Source: Nocardioides sp. zg-DK7169
GTDB lineage: Bacteria; Actinomycetota; Actinomycetes; Propionibacteriales; Nocardioidaceae
Assembly (NCBI RefSeq): GCF_013155365.1
Contig: NZ_JABJRA010000001.1
Location: forward strand, 124,001-188,000
Length of the DNA stretch: 64,000 nt
Reading direction: 5' to 3'
The position numbers and the translations under genes were made by a program. Below are positions 24,263-36,105 of this stretch, in pieces (positions within the stretch are counted from its first letter, which is position 1; every line of letters starts with the position of its first letter). Below the pieces are notes generated by a model that saw nothing but the letters and a program-made list of their open reading frames with translations, was not told the DNA's origin and did not search any database.

Positions 24263-26779
24263 ATGGCACGGCGTTCGAAGACCCCTGAGCTCCCCGATGA
24301 CTTCGAGGAGCACATCCTCGACACCGACATCCAGCAGGAGATGGAGTCCTCCTTCCTCGAGTACGCCTACTCCGTCATCTACTCCCGGGCGTTGCCCGAC
24401 GCGCGCGACGGCCTCAAGCCGGTGCAGCGCCGCATCCTCTACACGATGAACGACATGCGCCTGCTGCCCGACCGCGGGCACGTCAAGAGCGCCCGCGTCG
24501 TCGGCGAGGTGATGGGTCGCCTGCACCCGCACGGCGACAGCGCCATCTACGACGCGATGGTGCGGATGGCGCAGCCGTGGTCGATGCGCGTGCCGTTCAT
24601 CGACGGCCACGGCAACTTCGGCTCCCCCGACGACTCCCCCGCCGCCATGCGCTACACCGAGGCCCGGATGGCACCGGCCGCGGTCGCGATGACCGGGTCG
24701 ATCGACGAGGACACCGTCGACTTCCGGCCCAACTACGACAGCCGCGAGCTCGAGCCGTCCGTGCTCCCCGCCGCGATCCCCAACCTGGTCGTCAACGGCA
24801 CCACCGGCATCGCGGTCGGCATGGCCACCAACATGGCGCCGCACAACCTGGTCGAGGTGGTCCAGGCGCTGCGCCACCTGATCAAGTCCCCCCGGGCCAC
24901 GCTCGAGGACCTGATGCGGTTCATCCCCGGCCCCGACCTGCCCACCGGCGGCAAGATCGTGGGCCTCAGCGGCATCCGCGACGCCTACGAGACCGGTCGC
25001 GGCGTGTTCAAGATGCGCGCCACCGCCCGCATCGAGACCATCGGTCGCCGCAAGGGCATCGTGGTCACCGAGCTGCCCTACGGCGTGGGCACCGAGAAGG
25101 TGATGGACCGGATCAAGACCCAGGTCCAGGCCAAGAAGCTGCTCGGCATCGCCGACCTCAAGGACCTCACCGACCGCGAGAACGGCCTCCAGCTGGTCAT
25201 CGAGGTCAAGAACGGATTCCACCCCGAGGCCCTGCTCGAGCAGCTGTACAAGCAGACGCCGATGGAGGACTCCTTCGGCGTCAACAACGTCGCCCTGGTC
25301 GACGGCCAGCCCCGCACGATGGGCCTCAAGGAGATGCTCGAGGTCTTCCTCGAGCACCGCTTCACCGTCGTACGCCGCCGCTCGGTGTTCCGCCGCGGCA
25401 AGGCCGCCGACCGCCTTCACCTCCTCGAGGGCCTGCTGATCGCGATCCTCGACATCGACGAGGTGATCGCGCTGATCCGCGGCAGCGACAGCGCCGAGCA
25501 GGCCCGCACCCGGCTGATGCAGGTCTTCGACCTGAGCGAGCCCCAGGCCGCCTACATCCTCGAGATGCAGCTGCGCCGCCTGACCCGCTTCTCCAAGCTC
25601 GAGGTGGAGAAGGAGGCCGAGGACCTGCGCCGCACCATCGAGGAGCTCGACGCCATCCTCGGCGACGAGGCCCAGCTGCGCCGCGTCGTCTCCGACGAGC
25701 TCGCGGAGGTCGCCAAGACCTACGGGACCCCCCGGCGCACGGTGCTGCTCGAGTCCTCCGGCAGCGACCCGAAGGCGGCGGCCAGCCCGCTCGAGGTCGC
25801 CGACGACCCGTGCTTCGCCTTCCTGGGCGCCAGCGGCCGGGTCGCGCGCACCAACAGCGACGAGGCGGTCGGCACCGGCGGCGGGCGCGCCAACCACGAC
25901 GTGATCGTCTCCGCGGTGCGCACCACCGTGCGCGGCGAGGTCGGCGTGCTGACCTCCCGCGGCCGGGTGCTGCGCCTCGGCGTCCTCGACCTGCCCGCCC
26001 TGCCGGCCTCCGCCAACGACCCCAACCTCCAGGGCGGGCTGCCGCTGCAGGAGATGGTCGCGCTCGAGGGCGACGAGCGCGCGCTCGCGCTGTGCTCCCT
26101 GGCCACCGAGGGCCCCGGCCTCGCGCTGGGCACCCGCCAGGGCGTCGTGAAGCGGGTCAACCCCGAGGTCCTCAACCGCGACGACTGGGAGGTCATCCGC
26201 CTCGCCGACGGCGACGAGGTCGTCGGCGCGGTCGAGCTCACCACCGGCGAGGAGACCCTCTGCTTCGTCACCGCCGAGGCCCAGCTGCTGCAGTTCGGCG
26301 CCGACGCCGTGCGCCCCCAGGGCCGCACCGGCGGCGGCGTGGCCGGCATCCGGCTCGCCGCCGGGGACCGGGTGGTCTTCTTCGGGGCGTTCGAGACGAG
26401 CGACCCGGGAGACGCGGGGGACGCGGTGCTGGTCACCGCCTCGGGCTCCTCGACCGCGCTGCCGGGCACCGAGGCCGGCGCGGTGAAGGTGACGCCGTTC
26501 TCGGAGTACCCGCCCAAGGGACGCGCGACCGGCGGCGTGCGCTGCCACCGCTTCCTCAAGGGCGAGGACACGCTGGTGTTCGCCTGGGCCGGCGTGGGTC
26601 CGGCGCGGGCCACCTCGGACAGCGGCACCCCGGTCGAGCTGCCCGACGCCACCGGGCGCCGCGACGGCTCCGGTGTCCCGACCAGCCAGCCGATCGCCGC
26701 GTGCGCCGGCCCGGTCGCGGCCCGGCTCGGTGGCGGCGACGGTCCCGCCGACCCGGCGCCCGACGCTGTGGAAGGCTGA
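24263..26779 (+). CDS. parC: Type IIA DNA topoisomerase subunit A (ParC-like)
   Basis: This 838-residue protein has the full breakage-reunion domain: [20 protein letters not shown], the recognition region [15 protein letters not shown] with Ser at 93 and Asp at 97 (wild-type quinolone-pocket residues), and the catalytic Tyr131 in AMRYTEARM. The coiled-coil region ([20 protein letters not shown]) and a beta-propeller C-terminal domain follow. The canonical gyrase box QRRGGKG is not seen; the nearest match is QGRTGGG, near residue 686. This favours a topoisomerase IV-like decatenase over a gyrase. The presumed B subunit is encoded convergently at 29893-32019, with the LprG/P55 genes and carbonic anhydrase between. 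Confidence 0.92.
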   Translation: MARRSKTPELPDDFEEHILDTDIQQEMESSFLEYAYSVIYSRALPDARDGLKPVQRRILYTMNDMRLLPDRGHVKSARVVGEVMGRLHPHGDSAIYDAMVRMAQPWSMRVPFIDGHGNFGSPDDSPAAMRYTEARMAPAAVAMTGSIDEDTVDFRPNYDSRELEPSVLPAAIPNLVVNGTTGIAVGMATNMAPHNLVEVVQALRHLIKSPRATLEDLMRFIPGPDLPTGGKIVGLSGIRDAYETGRGVFKMRATARIETIGRRKGIVVTELPYGVGTEKVMDRIKTQVQAKKLLGIADLKDLTDRENGLQLVIEVKNGFHPEALLEQLYKQTPMEDSFGVNNVALVDGQPRTMGLKEMLEVFLEHRFTVVRRRSVFRRGKAADRLHLLEGLLIAILDIDEVIALIRGSDSAEQARTRLMQVFDLSEPQAAYILEMQLRRLTRFSKLEVEKEAEDLRRTIEELDAILGDEAQLRRVVSDELAEVAKTYGTPRRTVLLESSGSDPKAAASPLEVADDPCFAFLGASGRVARTNSDEAVGTGGGRANHDVIVSAVRTTVRGEVGVLTSRGRVLRLGVLDLPALPASANDPNLQGGLPLQEMVALEGDERALALCSLATEGPGLALGTRQGVVKRVNPEVLNRDDWEVIRLADGDEVVGAVELTTGEETLCFVTAEAQLLQFGADAVRPQGRTGGGVAGIRLAAGDRVVFFGAFETSDPGDAGDAVLVTASGSSTALPGTEAGAVKVTPFSEYPPKGRATGGVRCHRFLKGEDTLVFAWAGVGPARATSDSGTPVELPDATGRRDGSGVPTSQPIAACAGPVAARLGGGDGPADPAPDAVEG

Positions 26780-26783
26780 CCGC

Positions 26784-27488
26784 ATGCACCGTTCCCTCCC
26801 CGTGCGTGCCGCTGTCGCCGTGCTCGCCCTCGCCCTGACCACGAGCGCCTGCTCCGGCGACGACGGCTCCGGCGACGACGCCCAGACCCCCGAGGAGGTC
26901 CTGGCCGAGGCCAAGACGACCTTCGACGAGACCAGCGGGGTGGCGATCACGCTGAGCACCGACGACCTGCCCGAGGGCCTCGAGGGCCTGATCGGCGCCG
27001 AGGGCGTCGGCACCCGCGCGCCGGCGTTCGAGGGGACCATCACGGTCCGCTACGCGGGCTTCGAGCCCAACGTCCCGGTCGTCGCCGTGGACGACGTCGT
27101 CCACGCCAAGCTCCCGCTGTCCTCCGGCTGGTCCGACATCGACCCCGAGGAGTACGGCGCGCCCGACCCCGCGCGGCTGATGGACCCGGACTCGGGGTTC
27201 TCCTCGCTGCTGCCGGCCACCACCGACCTCGAGCAGGGCGAGCAGGTCCGCGGCGGCACCGACAACCGCGACGTGCTGACCGAGTACACCGGCACCGTCC
27301 CCGGCTCGACGGTCAAGAACATCATCCCGACCGCGTCGGGCGACTTCGACGCGGCGTACACCGTCTCCGACGACGGCGAGCTGCGCGAGGTCGTGCTGAC
27401 CGGGGTCTTCTACCCCGACTCCGAGTCGATGACCTACACGATCGGGTTCAGCGACTACGGCACCAGCCAGGACATCACCGCGCCGTGA
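26784..27488 (+). CDS. lprG: LprG/LppX-family lipoprotein
   Basis: This 234-residue lipoprotein has a signal peptide ending in LTTSACSG. The mature part matches LppX_LprAFG: TPEEVLAEAKTTFDETSGVA near the start, a beta-sheet core (GFEPNVPVVAVDDVVHAKLP), and a C-terminal DDGELREVVLTGVFYPD strand pair. In mycobacteria LprG binds triacylated lipids and works with the P55 efflux pump. Here the MFS gene follows with a GTGA overlap, preserving that operon, so lipid transport to the envelope is the likely role. It begins 4 bp after the topoisomerase A stop, so some read-through transcription is likely. Confidence 0.9.
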   Translation: MHRSLPVRAAVAVLALALTTSACSGDDGSGDDAQTPEEVLAEAKTTFDETSGVAITLSTDDLPEGLEGLIGAEGVGTRAPAFEGTITVRYAGFEPNVPVVAVDDVVHAKLPLSSGWSDIDPEEYGAPDPARLMDPDSGFSSLLPATTDLEQGEQVRGGTDNRDVLTEYTGTVPGSTVKNIIPTASGDFDAAYTVSDDGELREVVLTGVFYPDSESMTYTIGFSDYGTSQDITAP

Positions 27489-29287
27489 CGGCGCGGCGCG
27501 CTCGCCCGGAGGAGCCGCGGCGCCCGAGCAGCCCACGCCTGCTGCTCGCCCTCGCCGCGGTCGCGGTCGCCTTCGCGGCGGCGGACACCTACGTCGTGGT
27601 CCTGGTGCTGCCGGAGATGAGCGGCTCGGTGGGGATCTCCCCCGAGGAGCTCCAGCGCTCCGCGCCGATCGTCTCGGGCTTCCTGCTCGGGTACGTCGCG
27701 ATGCTGCCGCTGATCGGGCGGATCGCCGACCTGCGCGGCCGGGTCCCGGTGCTGGTGGCCGCCCTCGTGCTCTTCGCCGTCGGGTCGCTGGTCACGACCT
27801 TCGCCTACGACATGACCTCGATGGTCGCCGGCCGCTTCCTCCAGGGCGTCGGTGGCGGCGGGCTGGTGCCCGCGACGCTGGCGCTGGTCGCCGACCTCTA
27901 CCCCGCCCATCGGCGCGGGGTGCCGCTCGGCGTGGTCTCGGCGGTGCAGGAGGTCGGCAGCGTCCTCGGACCGCTGTTCGGGGCCGTGGTGATGGCGCTC
28001 GCCGACGACTGGCGCGTCATCTTCGCGGTCAACCTCCTCGTCGGCGTCGTGCTGGCCCTGGCCGTGCGTGCCGCGGCCCGCAGCGCCTCCCCCGCCGCGG
28101 GGCGCTCCCGGGGCGCCCCGCCCGGACCCCGGTTCGACTGGCCGGGCCTGGCGCTCCTGGGCGTGCTGCTGCTCGGCGCCGGGCTGGTCTTCACCCTCCC
28201 GCCGCCGCTGATGCGCGACCTGACCTGGGGCCAGCTGTTCATCCCGGTCGTGGGCAGCGGCCGCTGGCCGACCCCGGCCGGGCTGGTCACGATCGGCGCG
28301 CTGGTGCTGCTGGTGGCCCGCTGCCTCACGGCGAGGCGGCCGCTGGTGGACCTGCGCGGGTGGGGACGCAGCGCCCGCGAGGCCGACCTGGTCGGTGCGC
28401 TGTTCCTCTCGGCCGCGCTGGGCGGGGTGGTCCTCGCCTTCGCCACCGCCGACCCCGAGATCGAGGTCTTCTCCGACCAGGGGCTCTGGTACCTCCTGGG
28501 CGCCGCCGTCGCCGCCGTGGCCTTCGTGTGGCACGTGCGCCACGCCGACGACCCGATCGTCCCGCGCGGCGCGCTGCGCGCCGTACCGGCGTGGGGTGCG
28601 GTGCTGGTCAGCTTCTTCGTGGGCGCCGCGCTGATCGCCGCCCTGATCGACATCCCGCTGTTCGCCCGCTCCACGGTGCACCGCGACTCCCAGCTGCTCG
28701 CCGCCCTGGTGCTGGTCCGCTTCCTCGTGGCGCTGCCCGTCGGCGCGGTCCTGGGCGGGCTGCTGACCCGGCGGGTGAGCGCCGGCGTCGTCGCGGCGAC
28801 CGGCATGGGCCTGGCGGCCGTCGGCTTCGGGTGGATGAGCACCTGGGACGCCGACGCCCTCGAGCACCTCTCGGCCAACGTGCCGCTCGTGCTGACCGGG
28901 CTCGGCTTCGGCCTGGCGCTGGCCCCGGTGAACGCCGCGGTCCTGGCCAGCACGGCCCACGCCGTCCACGGCCTGGCCAGCGCGATGGTCGTGGTGGCCC
29001 GGATGGTCGGCATGCTGGTCGGCATCTCCGCGCTCACCACGATCGGTCTGCGGGCCTACTACGCCGAGCAGGGCGACCTGCCGACGGTGCGCGAGGTCTG
29101 CGAGGGCCGCAGCCGCTGCGCGGCGTACTCCGACCTGCTCCGCGACGCCGGAGTGGCGCAGGAGCAGACCGTGTTCCTCGGTGCGGCCGTCTGCGCCGTG
29201 GTCGCCGCGCTGCTCGCCCTGGCGCTCTTCCGCGGCGCCGCCACGCGGGCGCTGCCGGCCGGTGACCTGCTGCGCACGGCAGGCTGA
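27485..29287 (+). CDS. MFS transporter, P55-like partner of LprG
   Basis: This 600-residue protein starts at GTG 27485 within the lprG stop. It has the 14-helix layout of drug/lipid MFS pumps: helix 1 LLLALAAVAVAFAAADTYVV, the loop motif GRIADLRGRVPVLV, motif C-like SAVQEVGSVLGPLFGAVV, and an extended periplasmic loop near residues 230-250. The C-terminal part ends in a short basic tail. Mycobacterial P55 (Rv1410c) acts with LprG to export triacylglycerides and affects drug tolerance; operon conservation supports the same job here. Confidence 0.9.
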   Translation: MTARRARPEEPRRPSSPRLLLALAAVAVAFAAADTYVVVLVLPEMSGSVGISPEELQRSAPIVSGFLLGYVAMLPLIGRIADLRGRVPVLVAALVLFAVGSLVTTFAYDMTSMVAGRFLQGVGGGGLVPATLALVADLYPAHRRGVPLGVVSAVQEVGSVLGPLFGAVVMALADDWRVIFAVNLLVGVVLALAVRAAARSASPAAGRSRGAPPGPRFDWPGLALLGVLLLGAGLVFTLPPPLMRDLTWGQLFIPVVGSGRWPTPAGLVTIGALVLLVARCLTARRPLVDLRGWGRSAREADLVGALFLSAALGGVVLAFATADPEIEVFSDQGLWYLLGAAVAAVAFVWHVRHADDPIVPRGALRAVPAWGAVLVSFFVGAALIAALIDIPLFARSTVHRDSQLLAALVLVRFLVALPVGAVLGGLLTRRVSAGVVAATGMGLAAVGFGWMSTWDADALEHLSANVPLVLTGLGFGLALAPVNAAVLASTAHAVHGLASAMVVVARMVGMLVGISALTTIGLRAYYAEQGDLPTVREVCEGRSRCAAYSDLLRDAGVAQEQTVFLGAAVCAVVAALLALALFRGAATRALPAGDLLRTAG

Positions 29288-29308
29288 GCGCGCGCTATCT
29301 TGCGAATC

Positions 29309-29818
29309 GTGAACAACGACAATGAGAACGCCTTCGACGACCTGCTGGCCGCCAACCGCGAGTTCGCCTCGGACTTCCGCTACGGCGGTTTCGACGGCAT
29401 CGCGAAGGCCGGCATCGCCATCGTCACCTGCATGGACTCGCGCATCGACCCCCTCGGGATGCTCGGCCTGCAGCCGGGCGACGCCAAGATCTTCCGCAAC
29501 CCGGGCGGCCGCGTGACCGAGGCCGCACTCGAGGCCATCGTCCTCGGCGCCCACCTGCTCAACGTCCAGCGCGTGCTCGTGGTCCCCCACACCCGCTGCG
29601 CCGTGGCGTCGAACTCCGAGGAGGACATCGCCGACCGCGTCTCCGAGTCCGCCGGCACCGACGCCAGCTGGCACCGCTTCCACGTGGTGGAGGACCAGAA
29701 GCGCACGCTCGAGATGGACGTGCGCAGGGTCCGCAGCCACCCGCTGATCCCCGAGCGGCTCCAGGTCGGTGGCTTCGTCTACGACGTCGACAGCGGCCTG
29801 CTCGACCGGGTCGTCTGA
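29309..29818 (+). CDS. Beta-class carbonic anhydrase
   Basis: This 169-residue enzyme interconverts CO2 and bicarbonate. Zinc ligands and the Asp-Arg dyad are visible: CMDSRID (Cys, Asp, Arg) and HTRCAV (His, Cys). GTG 29309 is preferred because TATCTT (29296-29301) sits 7 nt upstream, a typical leaderless start, and the TTG at 29300 lies inside that box. It is shorter than plant-type beta enzymes and lacks extra N-terminal helices, as in the compact actinobacterial class. A strong bidirectional terminator follows. Confidence 0.93.
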   Translation: MNNDNENAFDDLLAANREFASDFRYGGFDGIAKAGIAIVTCMDSRIDPLGMLGLQPGDAKIFRNPGGRVTEAALEAIVLGAHLLNVQRVLVVPHTRCAVASNSEEDIADRVSESAGTDASWHRFHVVEDQKRTLEMDVRRVRSHPLIPERLQVGGFVYDVDSGLLDRVV

Positions 29819-29841
29819 GCCTCCTCACCCGCGAGTGACAA

Positions 29842-29872
29842 GACCCCGAGCCGACGTCCGGCTCGGGGTCTC
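29842..29872. terminator. Bidirectional terminator between carbonic anhydrase and topoisomerase B genes
   Basis: AGACCCCGAGCC (29842-29853) pairs perfectly with GGCTCGGGGTCT (29861-29872) over a 7-nt loop, midway between two convergent genes. Confidence 0.85.
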
Positions 29873-29892
29873 GCGTCGTCCTGGGGCTCGCG

Positions 29893-32019
<2,127 letters not shown>

Positions 32020-32343
32020 GCCGGCCGCCGACGCAGGCACGCTGCGCAGCGGGGGGCATGTCACACAGCTAGGTTGGGCACCACCATTCACAACGGGGGC
32101 GGTCGTACCATCGGCCCGCCTGCACAGCACAGCTGAACATCGAGGGACCCGCCGCCACCAGGGCGACAGCCAAGGTGTCGAGGGGGCCCGTGACCGAGGC
32201 GTAGGCGTCTCAGTCATGGAGACCCGGAGCGGTGGTGAGGGACGCGTGGTTGGATGGACGTGTCCGGCACCACGTGCCGTCGGGAATCTTGGTCCCCGCC
32301 GATACGTTGAGCAAGACACCGAATGATCAGAAATGAGGCCGAT
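32020..32343. other. 324-bp intergenic region between topoisomerase B and DUF7455 genes
   Basis: No convincing gene is seen. It may hold an upstream plus-strand -10 (TAGGTT, 32070-32075) and contains the SigR/SigH-like promoter at 32282-32308. The topoisomerase B gene's own promoter candidate lies just outside its left edge. No ribosome-site-supported small ORF was found on either strand. Confidence 0.5.
32282..32308 (+). promoter_or_regulatory. SigR/SigH-type promoter for the DUF7455 gene
   Basis: GGGAAT (32282-32287), 18 bp, then GTT (32306-32308) is an exact match to the consensus of actinobacterial thiol-stress ECF sigma factors SigR/SigH. It lies 36 bp before GTG 32344. An identical arrangement precedes the sigB-like gene at 58451. 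Confidence 0.65.
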
Positions 32344-32571
32344 GTGACCACTGCACTTGCCCCCAGCACTCCGCTGACGGCAGCGGACCGCTGTGACCGT
32401 TGCGGAGCCCAGGCCTACCTTCGCGTGGAACTCCAGACCGGCGGCGAGCTTCTCTTCTGCGCTCACCACGCACGCGAGCACGGCGACAAGCTCAAGGAGA
32501 TCGCGGCCAACGTGATCGACGAGACCCACAAGCTCGGTGGCACCTCGGTGACCTCCGACGGGGACCGCTGA
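32344..32571 (+). CDS. DUF7455 small cysteine/histidine protein
   Basis: This 75-residue protein starts at GTG 32344, preceded by GAGG 5-6 nt upstream; an in-frame ATG at 32323 would add seven residues. The core CDRCGAQAYLRVELQTGGEL, then LFCAHHAREH, has a CxxC pair and a CxHH cluster, likely a small zinc site. This is the DUF7455 family common in actinobacteria; its function is unknown. The upstream SigR/SigH-like promoter suggests induction by oxidative or heat stress, which would fit a thiol-based zinc site. A 15-bp hairpin terminator follows. Confidence 0.82.
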   Translation: MTTALAPSTPLTAADRCDRCGAQAYLRVELQTGGELLFCAHHAREHGDKLKEIAANVIDETHKLGGTSVTSDGDR

Positions 32572-32594
32572 ACCCACCAGACCCACTACCTCGA

Positions 32595-32627
32595 CGAAGG
32601 CCCCGGACGAAACGTCCGGGGCCTTCG
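32595..32627. terminator. Strong bidirectional terminator
   Basis: A 15-bp perfect stem (32595-32609 with 32613-32627) closes on AAA. It lies between the convergent DUF7455 gene and the secreted-protein gene. Confidence 0.85.
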
Positions 32628-32669
32628 CCATGCCTGGGCCGGGGCTGAGGCCCTCCGCGCCGGCGGGCC

Positions 32670-33263
32670 TCAGCCCCGGTCCAGCCAGGGCGTGAACGAG
32701 CGACGCGCCCCGAGCCAGTCACGCACCGGGTGCGAGGCGTCGTACTCGTCGACCATGAGCACCGCGACCCGCACCGCGTCGGTGTCGCCGAGGCAGGCGC
32801 GCGAGAGGCGCAGCACCGCCACGTCCTTGCCCGGGCGCAGCCGAACCGAGTGCGCGCAGGTCAGCGGCTTGGACGTGGCCTTCCAGCCGACGGTGCGCAC
32901 CAGCTGGTAGTCGGTGCCGCTCTGGAGCCCGGTGGCCAGGCGCAGGTCGGGACCCCGCGTGGTCCGGTCGGTGTCGACCCACAGCGCCAGACTGGCCGGC
33001 CCGGCGTCGCTGATGGCGCGCAGGTCGCTCACCCGCACGCGCACACGCAGCGGGCCCTGCTGGTGGGCCACGTCGACCCGCCTGACGTCGTTGAGCGACG
33101 CAGCGGCGTCCGCCGGGTCGCGGTAGCTGCCGCTCTCGGCGACGGCCGGGGCAGCGGTGCCGAGGACCAGTGTGGCCGCGAGGGCGCCCACGGCGATCCC
33201 CCCGCTCCGCACCCGGCCGCGCCGGTCGGTGGGTCGGGCGGTGGTACGTCGAGTCGTGCGCAC
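32670..33263 (-). CDS. Secreted protein, function unknown
   Basis: This 197-residue protein starts at GTG 33263. A long basic N-terminus (MRTTRRTTARPTDRRGRVR) and hydrophobic core end at APAVAES, a good Sec signal peptide site. The mature part has a beta-rich sequence (RRVDVAHQQGPLRVRVRVSD, ASLALWVDTD) and two cysteines (TCAHS, RACLGD) likely to be disulfide-bonded. It resembles small exported beta-sandwich proteins seen in Nocardioides-like genomes; no enzyme motif is present. It stands alone between two terminators. Confidence 0.7.
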   Translation of the reverse strand: MRTTRRTTARPTDRRGRVRSGGIAVGALAATLVLGTAAPAVAESGSYRDPADAAASLNDVRRVDVAHQQGPLRVRVRVSDLRAISDAGPASLALWVDTDRTTRGPDLRLATGLQSGTDYQLVRTVGWKATSKPLTCAHSVRLRPGKDVAVLRLSRACLGDTDAVRVAVLMVDEYDASHPVRDWLGARRSFTPWLDRG

Positions 33264-33356
33264 GGTGCTCCCCCGTTCAGGTCAGGTCTGCTTCCTCCCA
33301 GGGCAGTCCCCCACCACCACCGTGACCATGCGGCGCGCCCACCTCCGGACGCACGA

Positions 33357-33387
33357 CGGCCCGTCCCGCACAGGGCGGGACGGGCCG
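33357..33387 (-). terminator. Terminator of the principal sigma factor gene
   Basis: CGGCCCGTCCCGC (33357-33369) pairs with GCGGGACGGGCCG (33375-33387), 13 bp perfect, about 30 bp after the sigma factor stop. Confidence 0.8.
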
Positions 33388-33419
33388 GTCGGGTACGCCG
33401 GGGCGCGGGTCAGGCTGGG

Positions 33420-34841
<1,422 letters not shown>

Positions 34842-35042
34842 GAACACCTCTCGTCAACTACTCACGTCGGATGGCTCATGGGCGCGGCAAGGCCCGGTAA
34901 CGTCAAGAGCCGCAGTCACATAGTGCCACGCCACTGGTGACATCATCGTATTCCAGCCATGGGCACGCCGTGTCCGTTGGAAGCAGCATCACCCCAGCGG
35001 ATCGACCGAAGCGGATTCCGGGCCGCTGCGAACGGGTACGAA

Positions 35043-35609
35043 TCAGGCTTTCGCCTTCGCAGCCGCCTTCTTCTCCTTCTTGAAGTCACGCACCTTCTGC
35101 AGCGAGGTGGCGTCCACGACGTCCGCGACCGAGCGGTAGCCCTCCAGCGCGTAGTCCCCCACCGCGGCCTCCCAGCCCTCGGGGCGTACGCCGAGCTGCT
35201 TGGCCAGCAGGGCGACGAAGATCTGCCCCTTCTGCTTGCCGAAGCCGGGCAGCTCCATGACCCGCTTGAGCAGGTCGCGCCCGGAGGTCGCCTCGGTCCA
35301 CAGCCGCTCGGTGTGCCCGTCGTACTTCTCCTCGATCATCGCGGCGAGCGCCTGCAGGCGCGCCGACATCGATCCGGGGAAGCGGTGGATGGCCGGCGGG
35401 GTCGCGCAGAGCTCGGCGAACCGCTCGGGGTCGGCGGCGGCGATCTCGGCGGGCTCGAGGCTGCCGAAGCGCTCGAGCACCTTCGCCGGGCCGCGGAAGG
35501 CGTGCTCCATCGGGAACTGCTGGTCGAGCATCATCCCGGCGAGCAGGGCGAACGGGTGCTCCTCGAGGACCCGGTCAGCGGCAGGTTCGTTGGCGATCTG
35601 GAAGCCCAT
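35043..35609 (-). CDS. HhH-GPD-type base-excision DNA repair protein
   Basis: This 188-residue protein matches a small actinobacterial family of HhH-GPD DNA glycosylase-like proteins: FALLAGMMLDQQFPMEHAFR, RFPGSMSARLQALAAMIEE, and the helix-hairpin-helix ELPGFGKQKGQIFVALLAKQ. An aspartate (VGDY) about 20 residues on could be the catalytic Asp of the GPD loop. The C-terminus is Lys/Ala-rich (FKKEKKAAAKAKA), likely for DNA binding. There is no iron-sulfur cluster motif. It should remove damaged bases; the substrate is not evident. Confidence 0.85.
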   Translation of the reverse strand: MGFQIANEPAADRVLEEHPFALLAGMMLDQQFPMEHAFRGPAKVLERFGSLEPAEIAAADPERFAELCATPPAIHRFPGSMSARLQALAAMIEEKYDGHTERLWTEATSGRDLLKRVMELPGFGKQKGQIFVALLAKQLGVRPEGWEAAVGDYALEGYRSVADVVDATSLQKVRDFKKEKKAAAKAKA

Positions 35610-35645
35610 GGGTCCATCCTGCCGGACCGGGGTGGGCGGGTGGAC

Positions 35646-36060
35646 CTACCAGGGGTGGTACCTCACCGTGAAGCGCTCCGGGAGCTCCGCCCGCAACCGG
35701 TCGACGAGCCTCCTGGCCTGCACGTCGAGGTCGCGGTAGACGTCCTCGGTGCGCAGCCGCGGGTGGGCGTCGAGATGGTCCATCGCCCTCCCCCACGCCG
35801 CCAGGTCCGCGATCAACGGGGCGCTGAGGCCGAGGGCGCGGCGCAGCCACTCGGGCTCCTCGGGCAGGAGCCCCTCGGTCGTCGGTCCAGAGCGGCACCT
35901 GCACGCCGTAGTCCCACATGAACGTGATGACGTCGCCAGTGACCGTGCGGTCGAGCTCGTCGTCGTCGCCGAGGTCTGCGGGCGCCTCCGTCGACCAGTA
36001 GGCCCCGTGCGGGTAGTCGCCGAGGTGCTTCGGCGGCGTCTCCCGCCGGGCATCGCTCAT
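35646..36060 (-). pseudogene. Frameshifted conserved hypothetical gene
   Basis: Two adjoining frames make one sensible protein. From ATG 36060 the first frame reads MSDARRETPPKHLGDYPHGA to VQVPLWTDD, then degenerates. The second frame, shifted by one base, supplies EGLLPEEPEWLRRALGLSAP to ERFTVRYHPW and stops at 35646. The total of 415 nt is one more than a multiple of three, so a single extra base near 35873-35883, around a CC and a GGGG run, explains the break. Without it the product would be 137 residues, with no family I recognise. It may be a recent mutation or a sequencing error. Confidence 0.75.
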
Positions 36061-36105
36061 GGCGGCATGAGACCACGCCCGACTGACGACCCCGCCGCGG
36101 GTCGC

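Noticed and set aside
24167..27043. A very long open frame on the minus strand running across the topoisomerase A gene and continuous with the GNAT fusion
   Set aside because: It is the antisense of a clear topoisomerase gene; GC-rich DNA leaves such frames open. The real GNAT fusion begins at 24166, before its first conserved motif.
26784..29287. LprG and the MFS pump as a horizontally acquired drug-resistance unit
   Set aside because: Composition matches neighbours and the operon is a known conserved actinobacterial pair.
34848..35042. Promoters or attenuator for the principal sigma factor
   Set aside because: TTGACG is present on the minus strand, but no convincing -10 lies at the right distance, and no stable leader hairpin was found by eye.
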